Under the pieces are notes generated by a model that saw only the letters and a list, made by a program, of their open reading frames with translations, did no database searches and had not been told where the DNA came from. From positions 1-64,000 of the forward strand of contig NZ_SDIF01000011.1 in assembly GCF_004122735.1 (NCBI RefSeq): a stretch of 64,000 nucleotides of DNA, read 5' to 3'. Below, piece by piece: positions 44,387 to 53,845 of this stretch. Numbering within the stretch: position 1 is the stretch's first letter; each line of letters starts with the position of its first letter. The DNA comes from Streptomyces sioyaensis. Its GTDB lineage: Bacteria > Actinomycetota > Actinomycetes > Streptomycetales > Streptomycetaceae. The position numbers and the translations under genes are program-made.

Positions 44387-45532
44387 TCAGCCGGCGACCA
44401 CCGTGTCCCACGCCGCGCCCGCTGCCAGGGCCGCAGCCTCGGCATCCACCGGCACGTCCAGCGCGCGTAGCCCACCTGCCAGCGCCATCAGCGAGGCCGT
44501 GACCACGGCCCGCTCGGCGGCACGGCCATAGTGGTTCACCCGGATCCTCTCCTTGGCCAGTGCGCCCGCCGCGGCCTGCACCGGCACCGCAGCATCCGCC
44601 GCGACCGCTGCGGCCACCACTTCCCGGGCGTCCACTCCCTCGGGCGCACGGAGCGTCGTGGCGGCCGGCGCCGCGTCCTCGTCGTGTACGACGTATGGAG
44701 CGAGCCCTCCCAGGGCCTGGATACCGGCCCTGGTCGCCGCGGACGCCGCCCGGTGCCGCGTGATGACCGCGGCCAGGCCCTCGGCTTCGACACGGTCCGC
44801 GGCCTGCTCCAGCGCGAGCATCTCCAGCTGCGCCGGAGCGTGTGGCAGTGCGGTGCGTCCGCCGTCGATCCAGCGCTCCTTCCAGTCCAGCAGCGAGAGG
44901 TACGAGCGCCGCGGAGCCTGCTCATTGGCGGCGATCCGCTCCCACGCCCGGGCACTGACGGATACCGCGGAGACCCCGGCGGGCCCGGCCAACGCCTTCT
45001 GCCCGCCGATCACACAGAGGTCCACGCCCCACTCGTCAGTGAGCAGCGGCTCGGCGCCCACCGAGGCGACCGCGTCCAGCATCAGCAACGCGCCGTGCTC
45101 CCGCACCACCGCGCCGATCTCGGCGACGGGGTTGGTGTTGCCGGTCGCCGCCTCGGCGTGCACCAGACTCACAAAGTCGATCTCGGGGTGCTGCCGCAGG
45201 GCATCGGCCACCTGCTGCGGGTCGGCCGCGCCCGTGAACGGCGCAGTGAGGGTGACGACATCGGCACCGCAGGAGCGCAGCCAGCCGCCGAAGGTCTCGC
45301 CGTACGGCCCTGTGATGATGTTGAGCGCGGTGCTGCCGGGGCGGACGGCCGAGCGGATACAGGCCTCCAGCGGCAGCAGCGCTTCGCCCTGCATCGCCAC
45401 GACATCGCAGCGGGTGTGCAGGAGAGCAGCGACCTTGTCCTCGATCCGCGCGAAATGGGCCGCGGTGAGCGGCGGCAGATCGAGCAGGACGGGGGCGGAG
45501 GGGTTCGCGGTCGGGTCAGACACGGCAGTCAC
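44387..45532 (-). CDS. class V PLP aminotransferase (alanine-glyoxylate/phosphoserine type)
   Basis: A 381-residue fold-type I PLP enzyme of the alanine-glyoxylate/serine aminotransferase group. LNIITGPYGETFGGWL, SLVHAEAATGNTNP, LMLDAVASVGAEPL and the Schiff-base lysine in IGGQKALAGPAG are diagnostic. GTG 45532 has GGAAGG at a 4-base spacing; GTG 45523 is an alternative. A PLP-dependent transamination of glyoxylate, serine or a phosphonate is likely, but substrates cannot be assigned. It lies 91 bp downstream of the serine hydrolase gene on the same strand. Confidence 0.9.
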   Translation of the reverse strand: MTAVSDPTANPSAPVLLDLPPLTAAHFARIEDKVAALLHTRCDVVAMQGEALLPLEACIRSAVRPGSTALNIITGPYGETFGGWLRSCGADVVTLTAPFTGAADPQQVADALRQHPEIDFVSLVHAEAATGNTNPVAEIGAVVREHGALLMLDAVASVGAEPLLTDEWGVDLCVIGGQKALAGPAGVSAVSVSARAWERIAANEQAPRRSYLSLLDWKERWIDGGRTALPHAPAQLEMLALEQAADRVEAEGLAAVITRHRAASAATRAGIQALGGLAPYVVHDEDAAPAATTLRAPEGVDAREVVAAAVAADAAVPVQAAAGALAKERIRVNHYGRAAERAVVTASLMALAGGLRALDVPVDAEAAALAAGAAWDTVVAG

Positions 45533-45623
45533 AGGGCCTTCCAGCGGTGGCGAGCCGACGCGGCGCGGCTCCTGACATCTGGTTCGACTGTACGGCCGGC
45601 CCCCGCACCCTCGGGTAGGGGCC

Positions 45624-47066
45624 TCACACCCGCCAGCCCTCCGGATCCACCCCGCCGGGGACCGGATCTGACGGCTCGTACGGCCCGCGGGTGAACACGA
45701 AGGTGCCGAGATCCAGATGGCTGACCGAACCGTCCTCGTCGCGCACCACCCGCAGCGTCTCGCCCGCGTAGTAGCCGTCCAGCCCCGTCCACGTGCCGTC
45801 CTCCTCCGGCCGGAATCGCGAGGATCGCCCCACCCCGGACAGCGGCGCGAGCTCCAGCCCGCGTTCGGCCCGCAGCCGCAGGACGTGCGGGTTCGCGCCC
45901 CAGTACCAGGGCCCGGTCAGCGCCAGCAGCTCCCGGTCCAGCGGCCCGGGCAGCGGGCGCCAGGGCTCGGGAATCCTCGGCTCGTGCTCGGTCACGATGG
46001 CAGTGAGGTCGGCGGCGATGGCGGAGACCACCGGGCCCGAGGTGCAGTTGGTGAGCACGGCTCCGGCAACGTCCTCGTCGACATCGGTCCACAGCGCCGC
46101 CAGGTAGCCGGGCATCGAGCCGAGGTGCCCGGCCAGCAGCCGCCCGTCCCGCCGTACGAGCTGAACGCCCAGCCCGTACGCCGCATCCCAGGCACTCCCC
46201 TCCGGCGGCACGGCCGGCATCCGCATCTCGGCCAGACTCTCCGCGCACAGCACCCGGCCGTCGCCCCGCAGCAGGAACGCCGCCCATCGGCACAGGTCCG
46301 CAAGCGTCGACCACAACTGCCCTGCCGGGCCCATCAGTCCGGTGTCCTCGCCCGGCTCCGGCAGCAGCGCATCGGCCCACGGATGCACCGCCCAGCCGCC
46401 GGCGAACGGCGGCTGCGGACACAGCGTCGTACGGCTCATGCCGAGCGGTTCCAGCACCTCGCGGCGCAGGACCTCGTACCAGGGGGTGTCGCCCCGCAGC
46501 CTCTCGACCAGCGTCCCGAGCAGCGCATAGCCAGGGTTGGAGTAATGGTGCCGACGGCCGGCCGGCAGCCGCTGGGGCCGCTCGCCGAAGAGGTCGGCCG
46601 GCGCGGGCCGCAGCCCACCGTCGGTCCGCTCCCACCACGGGCCCCGCGCCTCGGCCGTCAGCCCCGAACTGTGCGCGAGCAGCTGCGCAATCGTCGCGTC
46701 CGGCACCGGAGTCCCGTCCAGATGCCTGCCGAGCGGGTCCTCCAGCCGCAGCAGCCCCTCGTCCCGCAGCCGCAGCACCAGCACGGCGACAAAGGTCTTC
46801 GTGAGTGAACCGATCCGGTACTGCACCGCGCCGTGTGGCGCCTCGCCGTCCACCGCACCGCGGGCTCCCGTCCACATCGCCCGCCCGTCGCGGACGACCG
46901 CACCCACCATCGAGGGCGCCCGGCCCTCCGACTGCCCCACCGCGAGCCGGCGCAGCAACGCCCTCCGTGTCTGCGGCAACAGCTCCGCGAACTCGTCAGG
47001 CGCGGCAACCGCCCCCGGCCCGTTCGTCCCGGGCTCATGTGACTGCCCGGACTGTGCGATGGTCAT
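45624..47066 (-). CDS. serine beta-lactamase-like hydrolase (class C/EstB type)
   Basis: A 480-residue penicillin-recognising serine hydrolase. The SxxK motif SLTK gives Ser87 and Lys90, YSNPGYA supplies the tyrosine motif at about residue 193, and GHLGSMPG corresponds to the third motif. A C-terminal beta-rich domain (about 360-480) follows. No signal peptide is visible, so it is probably cytoplasmic: an esterase or peptidase rather than a true beta-lactamase. ATG 47066 has GGAGGAG before it. Confidence 0.88.
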   Translation of the reverse strand: MTIAQSGQSHEPGTNGPGAVAAPDEFAELLPQTRRALLRRLAVGQSEGRAPSMVGAVVRDGRAMWTGARGAVDGEAPHGAVQYRIGSLTKTFVAVLVLRLRDEGLLRLEDPLGRHLDGTPVPDATIAQLLAHSSGLTAEARGPWWERTDGGLRPAPADLFGERPQRLPAGRRHHYSNPGYALLGTLVERLRGDTPWYEVLRREVLEPLGMSRTTLCPQPPFAGGWAVHPWADALLPEPGEDTGLMGPAGQLWSTLADLCRWAAFLLRGDGRVLCAESLAEMRMPAVPPEGSAWDAAYGLGVQLVRRDGRLLAGHLGSMPGYLAALWTDVDEDVAGAVLTNCTSGPVVSAIAADLTAIVTEHEPRIPEPWRPLPGPLDRELLALTGPWYWGANPHVLRLRAERGLELAPLSGVGRSSRFRPEEDGTWTGLDGYYAGETLRVVRDEDGSVSHLDLGTFVFTRGPYEPSDPVPGGVDPEGWRV

Positions 47067-47202
47067 GGCGCTCCTCCACAGCGGATCCGACTCGGCCGGG
47101 CCCATCCTCGCCGTATCACCGCAGCGCTGCCGACCCGATCACCGCGCCCAACTCCGCCTGCTCGCCCTCCGGCAGCCGGCGGCCGCCGACGAGCAAACGC
47201 GC

Positions 47203-47400
47203 GACGCACGGATCCGCGCGGGATTCATGCTCGTCGAGTCCGACCGGTCCGGGCTGCAGGCCGTGGCCGGCCTGGTGAACAGCGGAAAGCTGCAGATCAA
47301 CGTCAACGCGGTGGTACCGCTTGAGGACGCCGCCAAGGCCCATGTTCTCGGCGAGACCGGCCGCACCACCGGCAAGATCGTCCTGTCGGTCGCTCTGACC
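47203..47400 (+). pseudogene. C-terminal remnant of a zinc-binding (quinone-type) dehydrogenase
   Basis: In the forward frame, ARIRAGFMLVESD, LVNSGKLQINVNAV, PLEDAAKAHVLGETG and TTGKIVLSV reproduce the last 65 residues of NADP-dependent medium-chain dehydrogenases. Upstream codons in the same frame are unrelated (antisense to the serine hydrolase) and there is no catalytic domain or start. Downstream the frame continues as noise to 47577 beneath dnaB. This is a decayed gene end in the 477-bp spacer between dnaB and the serine hydrolase. Confidence 0.75.
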
Positions 47401-47543
47401 CGGCCGCCCGAGGGTGAAGCCCCGGCCGGCGCTCCCTCGTTGACCGGGCCCGGGCCGTCGTGCTCGCGCCGGTCCCGTTCAGCACACTTCTACGCCGCGA
47501 ATGACGGCCATGAGGCGCGACGCACGCCGCCGTTCAGGACAGC

Positions 47544-49022
47544 TCAGGTCTGCGCCATGTCGACAAACCGCGAGTAGTGGCCCTGGAACGCCACCGTGAT
47601 CGTGGCGGTGGGGCCGTTACGGTGCTTGGCCACGATCAGGTCGGCCTCGCCGGCTCGCGGGGATTCCTTCTCGTAGGCGTCTTCGCGGTGCAGCAGGATG
47701 ACCATGTCGGCGTCCTGCTCGATCGAACCGGATTCACGCAGGTCGGAGACCATCGGCTTCTTGTCCGTGCGCTGCTCCGGACCACGGTTCAGCTGGGAGA
47801 GCGCGATGACCGGGAGCTCCAGCTCCTTCGCCAGCAGCTTGAGGTTTCGGGACATGTCCGAGACCTCCTGCTGGCGGCTCTCGGCACGCTTGGAGCCACC
47901 GGACTGCATCAGCTGCAGATAGTCGATGACCACCAGCTTCAGCTCGTTGCGCTGCTTGAGCCGGCGGCACTTCGCGCGGATCTCCATCATCGAGAGGTTC
48001 GGCGAATCGTCGATGTACAACGGCGCGGCGGAGACATCCGGCATCCGGCGCGCCAGCCGCGTCCAGTCCTCGTCGGTCATGCTGCCGGAGCGCATGTGGT
48101 GCAGCGCGACCCGCGCCTCGGCGGACAGCAGACGCATCGCGATCTCGTTGCGCCCCATTTCCAGCGAGAAGATCACGCTCGGCAGATTGCTCTTGATCGA
48201 GCAAGCCCGCGCGAAGTCCAGCGCCAGGGTCGACTTACCCATGGCGGGACGGGCCGCGATCACGATCATCTGGCCGGGGTGCAGGCCGTTGGTGAGGGAA
48301 TCCAGATCGGTGAAGCCCGTCGGCACGCCCGTCATCTGGCCCTGGCGTGAACCGATCGCCTCGATCTCGTCGAGGGCACCTTCCATGATGTCGCCGAGCG
48401 GAAGGTAGTCCTCGCTGGTCCGCTGCTCGGTGACGGCGTAGATCTCCGCCTGGGCGCTGTTGACGATCTCGTCGACGTCGCCGTCCGCGGCGTATCCCAT
48501 CTGCGTGATACGGGTGCCGGCCTCGACCAGCCGGCGCAGCACCGCACGCTCATGGACGATCTCGGCGTAGTACTCGGCGTTCGCGGCGGTCGGTACGGAC
48601 TGGACGAGGGTGTGCAGATACGAAGCGCCGCCGACCCGCGCGATCTCGCCGCGCTTGGTCAGCTCCGCGGCGATGGTGATCGGGTCGGCCGGCTCGCCCT
48701 TGGCGTACAGGTCGAGGATGGCCTGAAAGACCAGCTCATGGGCGGGACGGTAGAAGTCCTCGCCCTTGAGGACCTCGACGACATCCGCGATGGCGTCCTT
48801 CGACAGCAGCATGCCGCCGAGCACGGACTGCTCGGCGTCCAGATCCTGCGGAGGCACCCGTTCGAAACCGCCGGCCCAGGAGCCGCCACCGTCGTCGTCA
48901 CGCTCCTGCCGGTCGCCGCGGCCGCGGCCCTTGCCCTCGCCACGCCGGGAGCGGGCGGCCGGCAGCAGGTCGCTGGGACCGGAGTCCGCCCAAGGGTCTT
49001 CCATGGGCTCGGGAATGCTCAC
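47544..49022 (-). CDS. dnaB: replicative DNA helicase DnaB
   Basis: A 492-residue hexameric replicative helicase. After a 55-residue basic, Gly/Asp-rich N-terminal extension come the helical N-terminal domain (VPPQDLDAEQSVLGGMLL) and a RecA-like motor with Walker A ARPAMGKST (about residue 260) and Walker B VVIDYLQLM. It unwinds DNA 5' to 3' at the fork. The GTG start is preceded by GGAGGAGGT. No intein is present. It is divergent from the MATE gene, with DnaA boxes in the 458-bp spacer, which suggests DnaA control. Confidence 0.97.
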   Translation of the reverse strand: MSIPEPMEDPWADSGPSDLLPAARSRRGEGKGRGRGDRQERDDDGGGSWAGGFERVPPQDLDAEQSVLGGMLLSKDAIADVVEVLKGEDFYRPAHELVFQAILDLYAKGEPADPITIAAELTKRGEIARVGGASYLHTLVQSVPTAANAEYYAEIVHERAVLRRLVEAGTRITQMGYAADGDVDEIVNSAQAEIYAVTEQRTSEDYLPLGDIMEGALDEIEAIGSRQGQMTGVPTGFTDLDSLTNGLHPGQMIVIAARPAMGKSTLALDFARACSIKSNLPSVIFSLEMGRNEIAMRLLSAEARVALHHMRSGSMTDEDWTRLARRMPDVSAAPLYIDDSPNLSMMEIRAKCRRLKQRNELKLVVIDYLQLMQSGGSKRAESRQQEVSDMSRNLKLLAKELELPVIALSQLNRGPEQRTDKKPMVSDLRESGSIEQDADMVILLHREDAYEKESPRAGEADLIVAKHRNGPTATITVAFQGHYSRFVDMAQT

Positions 49023-49204
49023 CCCGGCACCTCCTCCCGTCCGCGACGCGGACCTTGCTGTGCGGTTCTTTCTTACGGCACAGCTCTGACAATCGAGACG
49101 CCCGACTCCGGTTACGGCGCGTCGAGTTCGGACGTTGTCTCAAGCCGGAACGGGCGGCGGGTGCCGGACCACGGTAGGCCCGTGGGCACCGTCCGCCAAT
49201 CTGG

Positions 49205-49293
49205 TTATCCACAGGCCATGTGGATGACTGGCCTACAGCTGTGGAGAAGTCCCCGGATCCTGTGCACGGCACGGGGGAAACTTCTGTGGACAA
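49205..49293. promoter_or_regulatory. cluster of DnaA-box-like sequences upstream of dnaB
   Basis: TTATCCACA on the plus strand (49205-49213, perfect E. coli consensus). On the minus strand: TCATCCACA (49219-49227), TTCTCCACA (49240-49248) and TTGTCCACA (49285-49293, the preferred Streptomyces box). The first two form an inverted pair separated by 5 bp. Another weaker one is at 49459-49467. The spacer 49023-49480 holds no gene. Confidence 0.7.
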
Positions 49294-49444
49294 GCACACA
49301 ATCACCCCACCCTCACCCTTCTGACCTGCACCTTTCTCGTCCATAGGCTGTGGGGGAGAAAAACTTTCCCCAGGTGTTCAAGATCGCGACAAACGGCACA
49401 CGGATGACACCCCCACACAGCGGAAAGTAAGGACTGCAAGGGAC

Positions 49445-49474
49445 TTGCATCTCTTACCTGTGGAAGATTAGATT
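49445..49474 (+). promoter_or_regulatory. leaderless promoter of the MATE gene
   Basis: TTGCAT (49445-49450), 18-bp spacer, TAGATT (49469-49474), then 6 bp to ATG 49481. No Shine-Dalgarno sequence precedes the start, so translation should begin at the first transcribed base. Confidence 0.6.
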
Positions 49475-49480
49475 GCGCGG

Positions 49481-50818
49481 ATGACACAGGCTCCCGCGAT
49501 GCCGCGGCGCACCGACCGCCGCCATGACCGCGAGATCATCGCCCTTGCCCTGCCGGCCTTCGGCTCACTGGTCGCGGAACCGCTCTTCGTCATGGCCGAC
49601 AGCGCCGTCATCGGCCACCTCGGCACTCCCCAGCTCGCCGGCCTCGGTATCGCCGCCGCCCTGCTGACCACCGCCGTCTCCGTCTTCGTCTTCCTCGCCT
49701 ACGCCACCACCGCGGCGGTCGCCCGCAGGGTCGGCGCCGGCGACCTCCCCGCCGCCATCCGCCAGGGCATGGACGGCATCTGGCTCGCGCTGCTGCTGGG
49801 CGCCGCCGTCATCGCGACCGTGCTGCCCACCGCCCCGTGGCTCGTCGAAGCCTTCGGCGCCTCCGGCACCGCCGCCCCGTACGCCACGACCTACCTGCGC
49901 ATCAGCGCGCTGGGCATCCCCGCGATGCTCGTCGTGCTGGCCGCCACCGGCGTGCTCCGCGGCCTCCAGGACACCAGGACCCCGCTCCACGTCGCCATCG
50001 GCGGCTTCTCCGTGAACGCCGCGCTCAACATCGGCCTGGTCTACGGCGCCGGCCTCGGTATCGCAGGCTCCGCCTGGGGCACGGTCATCGCCCAGTGCGG
50101 CATGGCCGCGGTCTACCTCGCCGTGGTCGTCCGCGGCGCGCGACGGCACGGCGCCTCGCTCCGCCCCGATGCCGCGGGGATCCGCGCCTCGGCCCAGGCC
50201 GGGGTCCCGCTGCTGGTGCGTACGCTCTCGCTGCGCGCCGTACTGATGATCGCCACCGCCGTCGCCGCCCGGCTCGGTGACGCCGAGGTCGCCGCCCACC
50301 AGATCGTGCTCACGCTGTGGTCCCTGCTGGCCTTCGCGCTGGACGCGATCGCCATCGCCGGGCAGGCCATCATAGGCCGCTACCTCGGCGCGGGGGACCG
50401 CGACGGCGCCAAGGCCGCCTGTCGCCGGATGGTCCAGTGGGGCATCGCCGCGGGCCTGGTCCTCGGCGTGCTGGTCGCGCTCGCCCGCCCGCTGTTCATC
50501 CCCCTGTTCACCTCCGACCCCGCCGTGGAAGGGCCGCTGCTGGCGACACTCCTGGTCGTGGCCGTGACCCAGCCGGTCTCCGGCATCGTCTTCATCCTCG
50601 ACGGGGTGCTGATGGGCGCGGGGGACGGCCCGTATCTCGCCTGGGCCATGGTGGTGACACTGGCGCTGTTCGCTCCGGCCGCGCTGGCCGTACCGGCCCT
50701 CGGCGGCGGACTGGTCGCGCTGTGGGGGGCTATGGCCCTGATGATGACCGTGCGACTGTTGACCCTGTGGCTGCGCACCCGCTCCGGTCGGTGGATTGTG
50801 ACCGGAGCCTCCCGCTGA
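49481..50818 (+). CDS. MATE family efflux transporter (DinF-like)
   Basis: A 445-residue twelve-helix multidrug and toxin extrusion transporter. The N-terminal helix REIIALALPAFGSLVAEPLFVMADSAVIG is the MATE hallmark, followed by two six-helix bundles related by pseudo-symmetry. It would expel cationic compounds using Na+ or H+. The gene is probably leaderless. The protease gene follows in the same direction after 41 bp, but a separate -10 is visible, so they may not be one operon. Confidence 0.93.
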   Translation: MTQAPAMPRRTDRRHDREIIALALPAFGSLVAEPLFVMADSAVIGHLGTPQLAGLGIAAALLTTAVSVFVFLAYATTAAVARRVGAGDLPAAIRQGMDGIWLALLLGAAVIATVLPTAPWLVEAFGASGTAAPYATTYLRISALGIPAMLVVLAATGVLRGLQDTRTPLHVAIGGFSVNAALNIGLVYGAGLGIAGSAWGTVIAQCGMAAVYLAVVVRGARRHGASLRPDAAGIRASAQAGVPLLVRTLSLRAVLMIATAVAARLGDAEVAAHQIVLTLWSLLAFALDAIAIAGQAIIGRYLGAGDRDGAKAACRRMVQWGIAAGLVLGVLVALARPLFIPLFTSDPAVEGPLLATLLVVAVTQPVSGIVFILDGVLMGAGDGPYLAWAMVVTLALFAPAALAVPALGGGLVALWGAMALMMTVRLLTLWLRTRSGRWIVTGASR

Positions 50819-50859
50819 ACCACCTCCCGTCACACGCAGCGCATGTCAATAATGACCCT

Positions 50860-51729
50860 GTGCGCTCGCTTGCCAGGAAGTCCGTGCTGCCCTTGACGTC
50901 TGTCGTCATGATGGCTGCTGCCGTGGTGGGCTACGCCACGGAGCAAACCGACATCAGCAGCGGCAGCAGCATCGGCCGCAGCGGATTCGGCAAGTCCGGG
51001 GAGTCGAGCCAGGACCCGCAGGACCAGGATCCCAAGGCGACGGCCCCGGCCGATGACGGCAATGCGTACACCCCGCGCAGAACCGAGCAGAACTCGCGGG
51101 TCGGCGCGGTCTTCGAGAAGGACGACTCCGGCGACCACTTCTGCACCGCGAGCGTGGTGCAGAGCCCGGGCCGGAACATGCTCATCACCGCGGCGCACTG
51201 TGCCTACGACATCGACGCCGGCAGCACGGTCGACGATCTGGTCTTCGCCCCCGACTACCGCAACGGTGACGGTCCCACGGGCCTGTGGAAGGTCAAGAAG
51301 GTGATCGTCGACAATCGCTGGGCCAAGTCCCAGGACGAGGATCTCGACGTCGCCTTCCTCGTGCTCGACAAGAAGAGCGGCAAGCAGATCCAGGACGTCC
51401 TGGGCGGCAACACCCTCGGCATAGACCGTGGCTTCGACAACGAAGTCAAGATCACCGGCTACCCCACCAGCCGCAACATGCCGATCTCCTGCCAGAACCG
51501 CACCACGAAGTTCAGCGACACCCAATTGCGTATCCAGTGCACCGACTTCGAGGGCGGTACGAGCGGCAGCCCCTGGCTGGCCGACTACGACCCCAAGAGC
51601 CACACCGGCACGGTCATCGGTGTCCTGGGCGGCCACGAAGGCGGCGGTGACGAAGACGATGTGTCGTACGCCGCGTACTTCGACGACGACATCGCCAAGC
51701 TCTACAAGCACGCCCAGGACGAGGACTGA
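50860..51729 (+). CDS. secreted trypsin-like serine protease (V8/S1 type)
   Basis: A 289-residue secreted protease with an N-terminal signal (basic RSLARKS, hydrophobic core to about residue 26, probable cleavage after GYA). A Gly/Ser/Asp-rich pro-region or linker follows (about 27-78). The catalytic triad is visible: His113 in TAAHC, Asp163 in DLDVAFL and Ser237 in GGTSGSPW. A Cys95-Cys114 disulfide is likely. GTG 50860 follows an AATAAT-type -10 by 7 bp, so it may be leaderless. Substrates unknown. Confidence 0.88.
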   Translation: MRSLARKSVLPLTSVVMMAAAVVGYATEQTDISSGSSIGRSGFGKSGESSQDPQDQDPKATAPADDGNAYTPRRTEQNSRVGAVFEKDDSGDHFCTASVVQSPGRNMLITAAHCAYDIDAGSTVDDLVFAPDYRNGDGPTGLWKVKKVIVDNRWAKSQDEDLDVAFLVLDKKSGKQIQDVLGGNTLGIDRGFDNEVKITGYPTSRNMPISCQNRTTKFSDTQLRIQCTDFEGGTSGSPWLADYDPKSHTGTVIGVLGGHEGGGDEDDVSYAAYFDDDIAKLYKHAQDED

Positions 51730-51792
51730 GAACGGGCTCTCGCGGCCGGCCGCACGACGAGGCCGATCCGGGGAGCAGGCCCCGGACACGGC

Positions 51793-51828
51793 GAAGGGCC
51801 GCACCCCGGTGACGGGATGCGGCCCTTC
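51793..51828 (-). terminator. terminator of the rpsF-ssb-rpsR-rplI operon
   Basis: GAAGGGCCGCA (51793-51803) pairs perfectly with its complement at 51818-51828, extended by CCCCG/CGGG toward the loop. It lies 15 bp from the rplI stop. Confidence 0.85.
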
Positions 51829-51843
51829 GGCGCGGTACTGCGA

Positions 51844-52290
51844 TTACGCGGCGACGACCTCGACGCCGAGCTTCGCGACGACCTCGGCGTGCAGACGCAC
51901 GGAGATCTGGTGCGCGCCCAGGGTCTTGATCGGCGAACCGAGCTCGACACGACGCTTGTCGACGTCCGGACCACCGGCAGCCTTGATCGCCGAGGCGACG
52001 TCGGCCGGGGTGACGGAGCCGAACAGACGACCCGCGTCGCCGGCACGCACGGCCAGCTTCACGTTGACGCCCTCGAGCTGGCCCTTGACCTCGTTGGCCT
52101 GCTCGATCGTGGCGATCTCGCGGATCTTGCGACCGCGACGGATCTGCTCGACGTCCTTCTCGCCACCCTTGGTCCAGCGGATCGCGAAACCACGCGGGAC
52201 CAGGTAGTTGCGGGCGTACCCGTCCTTGACGTCAACGACGTCGCCGGCGGTGCCGAGGCCGGAGACCTCGTGGGTGAGGATGATCTTCAT
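51844..52290 (-). CDS. rplI: 50S ribosomal protein L9
   Basis: A 148-residue L9 protein with an N-terminal RNA-binding domain ([32 protein letters not shown]), a long connecting helix and a C-terminal domain. Last gene of the rpsF-ssb-rpsR-rplI operon, 18 bp after rpsR. Confidence 0.98.
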   Translation of the reverse strand: MKIILTHEVSGLGTAGDVVDVKDGYARNYLVPRGFAIRWTKGGEKDVEQIRRGRKIREIATIEQANEVKGQLEGVNVKLAVRAGDAGRLFGSVTPADVASAIKAAGGPDVDKRRVELGSPIKTLGAHQISVRLHAEVVAKLGVEVVAA

Positions 52291-52308
52291 GATTCGGTCA
52301 CCCTTCCC

Positions 52309-52545
52309 TTATCGCGCGGTGGACGTGTAGGGCAGCAGCGCCATCTCACGGCTGTTCTTCACGGCCGTGGCGACGTCACGCTGGTGCTGAGTGCAGTTGC
52401 CGGTGACCCGGCGGGCACGGATCTTGCCGCGGTCGGAGATGAACTTCCGCAGCAGGTTCGTGTCCTTGTAGTCGACGTAGGAGATCTTCTCCTTGCAGAA
52501 CACGCAAACCTTCTTCTTAGGCTTGCGAGCAGGCGGCTTCGCCAT
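52309..52545 (-). CDS. rpsR: 30S ribosomal protein S18 (zinc-binding type)
   Basis: A 78-residue S18. It retains the cysteines C-V-F-C and C-T-Q-H, so it is the zinc-binding (C+) form. In Streptomyces coelicolor zinc-independent paralogues under Zur control also exist elsewhere. Between ssb and rplI, with a parS site in the 108-bp ssb-rpsR spacer. Confidence 0.97.
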   Translation of the reverse strand: MAKPPARKPKKKVCVFCKEKISYVDYKDTNLLRKFISDRGKIRARRVTGNCTQHQRDVATAVKNSREMALLPYTSTAR

Positions 52546-52612
52546 TGTCTCTCTCCAATGAGTTCAAGAAGTTTGTGCTGACGCCCTCAGGCCTCCGGCC
52601 GTCCGCGGCGCT

Positions 52613-52626
52613 GTTTCACGTGAAAC
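52613..52626. other. parS site 7
   Basis: GTTTCACGTGAAAC, perfect consensus, inside the rpsF operon between ssb and rpsR. Confidence 0.93.
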
Positions 52627-52653
52627 CGCGCGGCGTCGGACCGGCTCATGGAC

Positions 52654-53244
52654 CTAGAAGGGCGGCTCGTCCGAGTAGCCACCGCCGGAGCTACCGCCCC
52701 AGCCACCGCCGCCGCCACCCTGCTGACCGCCGCCGGCCGGGCCATTGGTCGCCCACGGGTCGTCGGCGGGAGCACCGCCGCCGCCCTGCTGGCCGCCGCC
52801 GGAGCCGCCGCCCCAACCGCCGCCGCCCTGGCCACCGCCCTGCTGACCGCCGCCGAAGCCGCCGCCCTGGCCACCGCGACCGCTGGTCTTGGTGATCTTG
52901 GCCGTGGCGTTCTTCAGGCTCGCGCCCACTTCCTCGACGTCGAGCTCGTAGACCGTGCGCTTCACGCCCTCGCGGTCCTCGTACGACCGCTGCTTGAGGC
53001 GGCCCTGGACGACCACGCGGGTACCCCGCGTAAGGGACTCGGCGACGTTCTCCGCCGCCTGACGCCACACCGAGCAGGTCAGGAACAGGCTCTCGCCGTC
53101 CTTCCACTCATTGGTCTGGCGGTCGAACGTGCGGGGAGTGGACGCGACGCGGAACTTCGCGACCGCCGCACCGGACGGGGTGAAGCGCAGCTCGGGGTCG
53201 TCGACAAGATTGCCGACAACCGTGATGACGGTCTCGCCTGCCAT
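52654..53244 (-). CDS. ssb: single-stranded DNA-binding protein
   Basis: A 196-residue SSB. The OB-fold (residues 1-110; [35 protein letters not shown]) is followed by a Gly/Gln-rich disordered linker and the acidic DEPPF tail that recruits replication and repair partners. Second gene of the rpsF operon, 81 bp after rpsF. Confidence 0.98.
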   Translation of the reverse strand: MAGETVITVVGNLVDDPELRFTPSGAAVAKFRVASTPRTFDRQTNEWKDGESLFLTCSVWRQAAENVAESLTRGTRVVVQGRLKQRSYEDREGVKRTVYELDVEEVGASLKNATAKITKTSGRGGQGGGFGGGQQGGGQGGGGWGGGSGGGQQGGGGAPADDPWATNGPAGGGQQGGGGGGWGGSSGGGYSDEPPF

Positions 53245-53325
53245 TAGGGGAACCTCTCGGCGGGTGTGCTGCTGGCTGCTGGTGTTGCTGCTACTCGGAC
53301 CCGGTTACCGCTGGCGCTGTCGCGC

Positions 53326-53616
53326 TCAGTGGGTCTCGGGACGGAGAACCTTGGTCCGGAGGACCGACTCGTTCAGGTTCATCTGACGGTCGAGCTCCTT
53401 GACGACCGCAGGCTCGGCCTGCAGGTCGATGACCGAGTAGATGCCCTCGGGCTTCTTCTTGATCTCGTACGAGAGACGACGACGGCCCCAGGTGTCGACC
53501 TTCTCGACCTTTCCATTGCCCTCGCGGACGACGGAGAGGAAGTTCTCGATCAGCGGGGAGACAGCGCGCTCCTCGAGATCGGGGTCGAGGATGACCATCA
53601 CCTCGTAGTGACGCAT
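53326..53616 (-). CDS. rpsF: 30S ribosomal protein S6
   Basis: A 96-residue S6 with the typical start [19 protein letters not shown] 53616 has GGAGGTGGG upstream; the longer frame to 53649 is not used. First gene of the rpsF-ssb-rpsR-rplI operon; S6 pairs with S18 in the 30S platform. Confidence 0.98.
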
Positions 53617-53845
53617 GTGGAACCCACCTCCTTTGGACTCAGCGGCCACGGTCGTTCCGTGGCAGGAGGGTCATATGCGTTTCCGCGCCGTGCCCGGCCG
53701 GTCATCCGGACAGACATAGGCGCAGACCGTACAGAGTACCTGCCTCTGGCCTTCCGGTTGAAATCCGGCCGGTGCACCCCTCAATCTGGAACACAACGGG
53801 TGTGAGCGGCGTTACAGTGCGCCGCCCTGTCATCGGAGGTGCCGC

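Noticed and set aside
43872..44470. Open frames across the parS spacer on both strands
   Set aside because: No start signals, Arg/Pro/Thr-rich products, and parS sites within them.
46801..47577. 258-codon rightward frame
   Set aside because: Only the segment 47203-47400 resembles a protein family; the rest is antisense to the serine hydrolase and dnaB.
49023..49480. oriC itself
   Set aside because: Only about four DnaA boxes, and dnaA/dnaN are not adjacent; Streptomyces oriC has many more boxes between those genes.
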